14,009 nucleotides of DNA from assembly GCA_000402775.1 (NCBI GenBank), contig AQSC01000034.1, positions 6,092 through 20,100 of the forward strand. Direction: 5' to 3'. A program made the translations under genes and the position numbers. Numbering within the stretch: the first letter of the stretch is position 1; each line of letters starts with the position of its first letter. Under the pieces are notes generated by a model that ran no database searches, had not been told where the DNA came from, and saw only the letters and a program-made list of their open reading frames with translations. The DNA is from Euryarchaeota archaeon SCGC AAA252-I15 (GTDB lineage Archaea; Altiarchaeota; Altiarchaeia; IMC4; SCGC-AAA252-I15). Of this stretch, positions 6,522-11,063 are shown in pieces.

Positions 6522-6935
6522 TTACTTCTTTTTGAATCCGCCTTCGACCATGCGCCAGTACTGTAGCTTTGATTTCTCGGAGTGCATTGTTTCTCCTCCA
6601 GAGTCGGCTTTCTCAAGCTCTTTTGAAAGGCGCTTTTTTTCTTCATCACTGATTTCGTTTTTAAGGTCGTGAAGCTTTTTTAAGGCAGCCTCAGCTTCTT
6701 TGACTGCTTGTTCGTATTTCTTTTCCTTGGCCTTGATTTTCTTGTTGATTACCTGAAGGTTGAATAGAGATTTCGACAGGAGACCCAGAATGAAGAAAAA
6801 TGCAAGGACGATGACCGCAAGGAATGCCGCCACATACACGCCTTCGATTATCAAGTGGAAGTCAATGGGGGAAGACCCCTTAATCAACTCGAGAAAGAAA
6901 CTCAGATCTAGTCTTCCAAAGGCGAGTGATGCCAT
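6522..6935 (-). CDS. Small membrane protein with cytoplasmic coiled coil, unknown function
   Basis: A 137-residue protein I do not recognise. Residues 1-28 are amphipathic (LDLSFFLELI), residues 31-53 form one strong membrane helix (VYVAAFLAVIVLAFFFIL), and residues 62-112 are a charged Lys/Glu/Ala-rich heptad-like segment, probably a coiled coil. The tail contains LQYWRMVEGGFKKK, a short aromatic-basic end that looks like a conserved interaction motif. Positive charge after the helix puts the C-terminal part in the cytoplasm. It follows hisG by 9 nt, an A-rich gap, so the two share an mRNA; the functional link is not obvious. Confidence 0.8.
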   Translation of the reverse strand: MASLAFGRLDLSFFLELIKGSSPIDFHLIIEGVYVAAFLAVIVLAFFFILGLLSKSLFNLQVINKKIKAKEKKYEQAVKEAEAALKKLHDLKNEISDEEKKRLSKELEKADSGGETMHSEKSKLQYWRMVEGGFKKK

Positions 6936-6944
6936 GATTTTTTT

Positions 6945-7868
6945 TTAATCCAATATGAGTCTTGTGTCGGAGATAGCAATTGAAGTCGCGCCCTTCCTCC
7001 GAATCTCGGGGAGGATGTACTTCAAGCTTTTCTCGTCCATCACGACGAAGATATCGAAGCCGCCGCCGTAAAGCTCGGAAATCGTGGGTTTTTTAACATA
7101 GTCTTTTAGAGAGCCGAGTACTGCATCCAACTTCTTGGGGTCTTCAACATTTAGATACACGTTCACCTTCCCCTTGGATTTCAACGCCCCTTCGAAAAGC
7201 TTTACGATTTCCTCGATCTTCCGCTTCTTGTCCTTGTCTTTAAGGGTTTTTTTGTTTGCGATGAGATAAGACGACGTAGAAATCACAAAGTCGAGAATCC
7301 GGCAGTTGTTTGCGCGAAGGGTTTCACCCGTCTCAGTAGTGTCGATTATAAGGTCTGCCTCGGGTGTGGGAGGCACAACCCACGCCTCAGTCTTGCCGGC
7401 AGGCTTTCTGATTATGGCCTTAATCTTCTTTTTAGAAAGATAGTCTCCTATTATCGCAGGGTATTCAGTGGCAACCACAAACGAGTCACCTTCCATTATC
7501 TTTTTATCCGAAATCCTTTTCACGTCGGAAATAGACTTAACGTTAGGGTAAACATCCTCTGAAACAGCGACCGCAAGCTTAGTACCCCCAAACTTTAAAT
7601 CCAAAAGCTTGGTGACATTTCTCGCAAGCTTGGGATTGCTGAGCTCAAACTCTCGTATTATGTCAGTGCCGGCGACCCCGATGTCGCCTTTGCCCACTCC
7701 CAGAAGGAAGGGTGCGTCCTGCGGCCTAAGCCGCTTCAATAGGATTTCTTCGTCGTCGATCGAGGGATTATAAGCCCTATCACTAATCCTGACTTTGTAT
7801 CCGGCACGCTCGAATATTTCAAGCGTCTTGCCCTCCAAGTGCCCGTCGGGAATGTAAAACTTGATCAT
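6945..7868 (-). CDS. hisG: ATP phosphoribosyltransferase, long form
   Basis: HisG catalyses the first committed step of histidine synthesis, joining ATP and PRPP. The protein has 307 residues, the long form with a C-terminal regulatory domain that does not need HisZ. Visible family motifs are the N-terminal IPDGHLEGKTLEIFERAGY, RPQDAPFLLGVGKGDIGVAGTD, the DLKFGGTKLAVAV strand, and the PRPP-binding IIDTTETGETLRANN. The last 80 residues contain KPTISEL and a GATSIAISDTRLIL end, typical of the histidine-binding ACT-like domain. A TATA box lies at leaderless distance from the ATG at 7868. No other histidine gene is present in the window, so the gene is not in a his operon here. Confidence 0.95.
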   Translation of the reverse strand: MIKFYIPDGHLEGKTLEIFERAGYKVRISDRAYNPSIDDEEILLKRLRPQDAPFLLGVGKGDIGVAGTDIIREFELSNPKLARNVTKLLDLKFGGTKLAVAVSEDVYPNVKSISDVKRISDKKIMEGDSFVVATEYPAIIGDYLSKKKIKAIIRKPAGKTEAWVVPPTPEADLIIDTTETGETLRANNCRILDFVISTSSYLIANKKTLKDKDKKRKIEEIVKLFEGALKSKGKVNVYLNVEDPKKLDAVLGSLKDYVKKPTISELYGGGFDIFVVMDEKSLKYILPEIRRKGATSIAISDTRLILD

Positions 7869-7892
7869 CCTTAGAATATGAGGAGAAAAGAG

Positions 7893-7900
7893 TATTAAAT
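7893..7900 (-). promoter_or_regulatory. TATA box of hisG
   Basis: On the minus strand the box reads atttaata, centred about 28 nt before the hisG ATG at 7868. It lies in the 46-nt spacer between hisG and the divergent TPR gene. Confidence 0.45.
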
Positions 7901-7914
7901 CACTTTTTATCTAG

Positions 7915-8379
7915 GTGATATTCCCTAGGGAAAAATCTACATTTATATTCATTATCCTAATTACTTTATCGTTTTTATGGGTGGTTTTTTTTATGAAGGA
8001 TCCTGAGTCGGTTGAGGAATTGGGTTTAGAGCACGAGTATCATAATCTCGCCAACGATTATTTCGCCATCGAAGACTTCGACAAGGCCATCGAACACTAC
8101 AGTAAGGCTTTGACGATAAGCCCGAAGCTTAAGGAATCACTGTTCAACAGGAGCCTCGCCTACATCCGCAAGAATGAGTATCCTAAGGCCATAAAGGATT
8201 TGGACCGAGTAATCGAGTTGAACGACATCCTGGCTGAAGCATTCTACGCGCGGGGATTATTGCACGAGCATGAGGGAAGGGTTGAGCGGGCTGTTGAAGA
8301 CTACTCAAAAGCACTGGAAGTCGATCCAGGATACTCTGACGCCTTCACCCAGAGGAAGAACGCCCTCGAAAAAAAATAG
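7915..8379 (+). CDS. Membrane-anchored tetratricopeptide repeat (TPR) protein
   Basis: A 154-residue protein with an N-terminal membrane helix (residues 9-26, FIFIILITLSFLWVVFF) and three TPR units, about 41-70, 75-104 and 109-138. Their signatures are YFAIEDFDKAIEHYSKAL, YIRKNEYPKAIKDLDRVI and HEHEGRVERAVEDYSKAL. TPRs are helical scaffolds for protein binding; no catalytic motif is present. The start at GTG 7915 is the first codon after an in-frame TAG and keeps the whole membrane helix; the ATG at 7993 would remove it. No TATA box sits at a convincing distance from the GTG, so the start is less certain than others. The PAP2 gene follows by 19 nt, suggesting an operon. Confidence 0.85.
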   Translation: MIFPREKSTFIFIILITLSFLWVVFFMKDPESVEELGLEHEYHNLANDYFAIEDFDKAIEHYSKALTISPKLKESLFNRSLAYIRKNEYPKAIKDLDRVIELNDILAEAFYARGLLHEHEGRVERAVEDYSKALEVDPGYSDAFTQRKNALEKK

Positions 8380-8398
8380 AATACCGCGAAAAGTTAAA

Positions 8399-8932
8399 AT
8401 GGTTTACAAACGGATTTTATACTTGGTGGACAAGGTCCCTGAGATACCCTATTTCATATTGGCGCTCGCACTCATCTTTAAGAATCCTTACGGATCCTTA
8501 GGCCATTACTTTTCAGGGGCATTCATTTTTCTCGTAGTGACCTTGGTTATGGGGGTCATTTTAAAACTAACTTTCAGGACGAGCAGGCCTAAACAGTATA
8601 AGTCAAGGTTTGGTTTGTTTAAATACGGTTTCCCTTCACTGCACACGATGATCTCTGTGGGAGCCCTCTCATTCGTCTATTTCATAAATCCTTGGTTGAC
8701 TTTGATCCTTCTGCCGGTCGGCTTGTTCTACGTTTACGCTAGAATTATCGAAAGGTATCACACAAAGATTGATGTTGTTGGAGGTGCATTAATCGGGATT
8801 GCAACAGGGATTGTGATCGGATACAACATGGAATACTTTGCCTTGCCGGCAGACATTGAATTCATTTTCTCAACACTCTTTTTCACAATCCCCGTGGCGG
8901 CAAGCTACGGGAGGGTTAGGAAGCTTATTTAA
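8399..8932 (+). CDS. PAP2-family membrane phosphatase
   Basis: A 177-residue polytopic membrane protein with the complete three-part phosphatase signature. KLTFRTSRP (residues 56-64) is motif 1, PSLH (79-82) motif 2 with the proton-donor histidine, and RIIERYHTKID (115-125) motif 3 with the nucleophilic H121 and D125. The family removes phosphate from lipid phosphates such as phosphatidate, undecaprenyl or dolichyl pyrophosphate; the substrate here cannot be read from sequence. A role in recycling polyprenyl-phosphate sugar carriers would fit an envelope with glycosylated proteins, but that is inference. I start it at the ATG at 8399, because the frame upstream overlaps the TPR gene and encodes no conserved sequence. 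Confidence 0.92.
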   Translation: MVYKRILYLVDKVPEIPYFILALALIFKNPYGSLGHYFSGAFIFLVVTLVMGVILKLTFRTSRPKQYKSRFGLFKYGFPSLHTMISVGALSFVYFINPWLTLILLPVGLFYVYARIIERYHTKIDVVGGALIGIATGIVIGYNMEYFALPADIEFIFSTLFFTIPVAASYGRVRKLI

Positions 8933-8939
8933 TGCAATA

Positions 8940-8947
8940 TTTATATG
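8940..8947 (+). promoter_or_regulatory. TATA box of the 36-aa membrane miniprotein
   Basis: The sequence tttatatg is centred about 28 nt upstream of the ATG at 8972, the same spacing as for the larger genes. Confidence 0.5.
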
Positions 8948-8971
8948 GACGAAAATAATTAGTTTAATACT

Positions 8972-9082
8972 ATGACTGATTCAGAAACAACCCCGGACAT
9001 GCCAAAAGATGACAAAATCTTTGTCATAGGTTTGGTTATAGTATTCCTGTTTCTAGTGTACCTGATATTTTTCATGAATTGA
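8972..9082 (+). CDS. 36-residue single-pass membrane miniprotein
   Basis: A short frame with an acidic N-terminus (MTDSETTPDMPKDDK) followed by one hydrophobic helix (FVIGLVIVFLFLVYLIFF) and the stop. A TATA box lies at leaderless distance, and the frame fills the gap between the PAP2 gene and the convergent pyrI. The acidic-then-hydrophobic layout is unlike random sequence. Function unknown; it could be a small subunit or regulator of a membrane complex. Confidence 0.62.
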   Translation: MTDSETTPDMPKDDKIFVIGLVIVFLFLVYLIFFMN

Positions 9083-9106
9083 AAAACCGTACACTGGATT
9101 AAGACG

Positions 9107-9583
9107 TCAGATTAAAGTAACTGACGTTAAGTTCCTCTCACAGAACTTGCACGAAAGCACGAGGGGGTCTGTTTCCCTTACGATAAATACTGTTTCAACC
9201 GGCTCGCGCTCCTTGTTGGTAATGCAGTTTGGATTCGGACAGCATATACTTCCAGTTATTTTCTTGGGGAGCTTGACATTCTCCTTCCTAACAACCTTAA
9301 AGTTGGTGATAACGTTTACAGTCGCCGTCGGAGCAATTAATGCAATGTGGCTGAGTTCACTAGCCTTAATCTTCTTGTTCTCGACTTTCACGATATCTTT
9401 CTTCCCGTAAACGCTTGAAGGAACGTTCATGGCGATTGTGACTGTGTCGGAGAAGGATTCGTCAATTCCCAGGATATCCAAGACTTCCGGCGCCTTACCC
9501 TGCGGAATATGATCTATGACAACCCCGTTTTTAATCCGCATGACCCTCAGGGTCTCAGCCTCCTTAAGTGACTTCTTCTCCAT
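9107..9583 (-). CDS. pyrI: Aspartate carbamoyltransferase regulatory chain
   Basis: PyrI binds nucleotide effectors (CTP, ATP) and holds the catalytic trimers of aspartate carbamoyltransferase together. The protein has 158 residues, normal for the family. The N-terminal allosteric domain includes LRVMRIKNGVVIDHIPQGKA and LDILGI. The C-terminal zinc domain has the four ligands C115, C120, C145 and C148 (CPNPNC and CKFC). It starts 6 nt after pyrB on the same strand, so the two are one operon and are made together, as expected for subunits of one enzyme. Confidence 0.96.
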   Translation of the reverse strand: MEKKSLKEAETLRVMRIKNGVVIDHIPQGKAPEVLDILGIDESFSDTVTIAMNVPSSVYGKKDIVKVENKKIKASELSHIALIAPTATVNVITNFKVVRKENVKLPKKITGSICCPNPNCITNKEREPVETVFIVRETDPLVLSCKFCERNLTSVTLI

Positions 9584-9589
9584 AAAACT

Positions 9590-10516
9590 TTAAAACCTCA
9601 CATTCAAAACAAGACATAAAAGCGCCATCCGCACGGGCACCCCGTTTTTCGCCTGCTCGAAATACCGTGCATGAGCCGTCTTGTCAAGATCATAGTGTAT
9701 CTCATTAACCCTTGGCAGAGGATGTAGGATAATCGACCTCTTCTTCAAATCCTTTAGAATGTTCTCGTCAAGGATGAAAGCATCCTTAACCCGCTCATAC
9801 TCCTGAAGATCCGGAAACCTCTCTTTTTGAATGCGAGTCGAGTATATTACGTCACAGCCTGAAACATCGAGATCGCTCGTCTCGTTAACCGAAAGACCTA
9901 GATCTAAAAGCTCTTTAGTAATCCTTGCGGGCATCCGAAGGTCGGATGGAGAGATGAATCGTAGGTTTACGTCATAAAGTTTTAAAGCTTCAGCTAGAGA
10001 GTGCGCGGTTCTGCCGTACTTTAAATCCCCGACAATGCTTATCGTAAGCCCGTTTAATCCCCCAAACTCTTTCTTTATCGTGTACAAGTCTAAAAGCGTC
10101 TGGGTGGGATGCTGGTTGGCGCCGTCACCACCGTTTATCACAGGCAACTCCGTGTTTTCCCCTGCGAGGCGGGCAGGACCCTCCATATGAGTTCTCATGA
10201 CGATAATGTCTGCATAACCTTCAGTCATCTTGATGGTGTCGATGATCGTCTCCCCCTTTTCAACGGAAGTGCCTTCAGGAGCGGAAAACCCCAGACAGGA
10301 TCCGCCGAGACGGAGCATTGCAGACTCAAAGGATAGACGCGTCCTAGTGGAAGGCTCGAAGAATAATGTCCCCAATATTTTCCCCTTTAAAAGACCCAAA
10401 GCCTTGCCCTGACTAAAAAGTTTTTCCATCCGGGCAGACTTTTCCAGAACGTGATCAATCTCCTCCCGAGACAAGTCCCGAATCGAAATCACGTCTTTTT
10501 TCGTCCACTTCATCAT
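9590..10516 (-). CDS. pyrB: Aspartate carbamoyltransferase catalytic chain
   Basis: PyrB joins carbamoyl phosphate and aspartate, the committed step of pyrimidine synthesis. With the ATG at 10516 it has 308 residues, the family size. FFEPSTRTRLSFESAM (S56-R60) binds carbamoyl phosphate; HPTQTLLDLYTI and HPLPRVNEI are also conserved active-site blocks. A longer frame begins at 10597, but its first 27 codons run through the TATA box and encode no PyrB sequence, so I reject that start. A second ATG immediately follows (10513). The gene is divergent from the large protein gene at 10572 and shares a TATA box with it. Confidence 0.96.
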   Translation of the reverse strand: MMKWTKKDVISIRDLSREEIDHVLEKSARMEKLFSQGKALGLLKGKILGTLFFEPSTRTRLSFESAMLRLGGSCLGFSAPEGTSVEKGETIIDTIKMTEGYADIIVMRTHMEGPARLAGENTELPVINGGDGANQHPTQTLLDLYTIKKEFGGLNGLTISIVGDLKYGRTAHSLAEALKLYDVNLRFISPSDLRMPARITKELLDLGLSVNETSDLDVSGCDVIYSTRIQKERFPDLQEYERVKDAFILDENILKDLKKRSIILHPLPRVNEIHYDLDKTAHARYFEQAKNGVPVRMALLCLVLNVRF

Positions 10517-10537
10517 TGAATAATAATCTTTATTTAC

Positions 10538-10547
10538 TATATATAAA
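10538..10547. promoter_or_regulatory. Single bidirectional TATA box, pyrBI and large protein gene
   Basis: The sequence tatatataaa reads as a TATA box on both strands. Its centre is about 27 nt from the pyrB ATG (10516, minus) and about 28 nt from the ATG at 10572 (plus). Both genes would have leaderless transcripts from one box. Confidence 0.6.
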
Positions 10548-10571
10548 CAGACCAATTGTGAGACGCCTAAA

Positions 10572-11063
10572 ATGCCTTCCAGGATAATAGAGGACAAGGG
10601 TTACGAGATCGGCTTGGACAAGTCTGGCAGACCAACGCTTAGAGTCAATCTGGGTAAAGAACAGTTGCCCAAAGCTTTAGAAGAGGCAATTAGAAGAGGT
10701 GACGTCTCGACCGAAGAGTTATTGCAACAACTCTCAGAAAGCGATGAAACCCCCTTCACCATTGAAGGAGTCAACGAAAAGCTTAAGTCTGCTCGTAAGC
10801 CGGGTCTGGAAGCAATCGAAGGAGCCCGAGATTTGGAAGTGGAGGTCGTAGACCCTAAATCGCGGAGGACTCTCATCAGAGCCACCAAACCGGAGGGACT
10901 AGTATCCTTGATGGGGCCTTTAGGCCCGAAAGGGGAGACTGGGGAAAAAGGCCCAGTCGGGCCTGATTCTGGAGGAAGAACTGTGAAAACTGTCGAAGGC
11001 GGTAGGAAACCCCGTCACTCCCCCTTCCTTCCCCTCAAAGTTCTTGGAAGCCTTCTCCAATAG
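10572..11063 (+). CDS. N-terminal piece of a large collagen-like/kinase-like protein, cut by an inverted segment
   Basis: The frame runs 163 codons, but only about the first 148 look authentic. Residues 1-110 are a mixed, hydrophilic N-terminal region with no family I recognise (GYEIGLDKSGRPTLRVNLG near the start). Residues 115-132 are six collagen-like Gly-X-Y triplets, GPLGPKGETGEKGPVGPD. Then comes GGRTVKTVEGGRKPR. After residue 148 the frame enters DNA that is the antisense of the minus-strand gene and stops 15 codons later. The final 95 nt before that point (10917-11011) recur as an inverted copy at 13915-14009, where the same reading frame continues into a kinase-like domain. The natural product is therefore probably this piece joined to the minus-strand frame. 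A leaderless TATA box precedes the ATG. Confidence 0.8.
   Translation: MPSRIIEDKGYEIGLDKSGRPTLRVNLGKEQLPKALEEAIRRGDVSTEELLQQLSESDETPFTIEGVNEKLKSARKPGLEAIEGARDLEVEVVDPKSRRTLIRATKPEGLVSLMGPLGPKGETGEKGPVGPDSGGRTVKTVEGGRKPRHSPFLPLKVLGSLLQ
10917..11011 (+). repeat. Left arm of a perfect 95-bp inverted repeat
   Basis: Identical, in reverse complement, to 13915-14009. Beyond it, 11012 differs (C against T, a silent Pro change), 11013-11016 match again, and then similarity ends. The arm codes for the collagen-like triplets and GGRTVKTVEGGRKP. Inside it, AGGCCCG (10922-10928) and ACTGGG (10938-10943) pair with CCCAGT (10952-10957) and CGGGCCT (10958-10964) as a bulged hairpin. Confidence 0.97.

Noticed and set aside
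8270..8398. 43-codon extension of the PAP2 protein overlapping the TPR gene
   Set aside because: Its sequence is an out-of-frame reading of the TPR gene; the ATG at 8399 begins just before the first membrane helix.
10517..10597. 27-codon N-terminal extension of pyrB
   Set aside because: It crosses the TATA box and the start of the divergent gene and encodes no PyrB sequence; the ATG at 10516 gives the normal length.
10920..11011. C-terminal tail of the minus-strand large frame running through the left repeat arm
   Set aside because: It is the antisense of the collagen-like coding sequence and follows the inversion joint, so its residues and its stop at 10920 cannot be taken as the natural C-terminus.
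11016..11063. Last 15 codons and stop of the plus-strand frame beginning at 10572
   Set aside because: They are read from the antisense of the minus-strand gene body beyond the repeat arm, so they are probably not a natural C-terminus unless the inversion is real.
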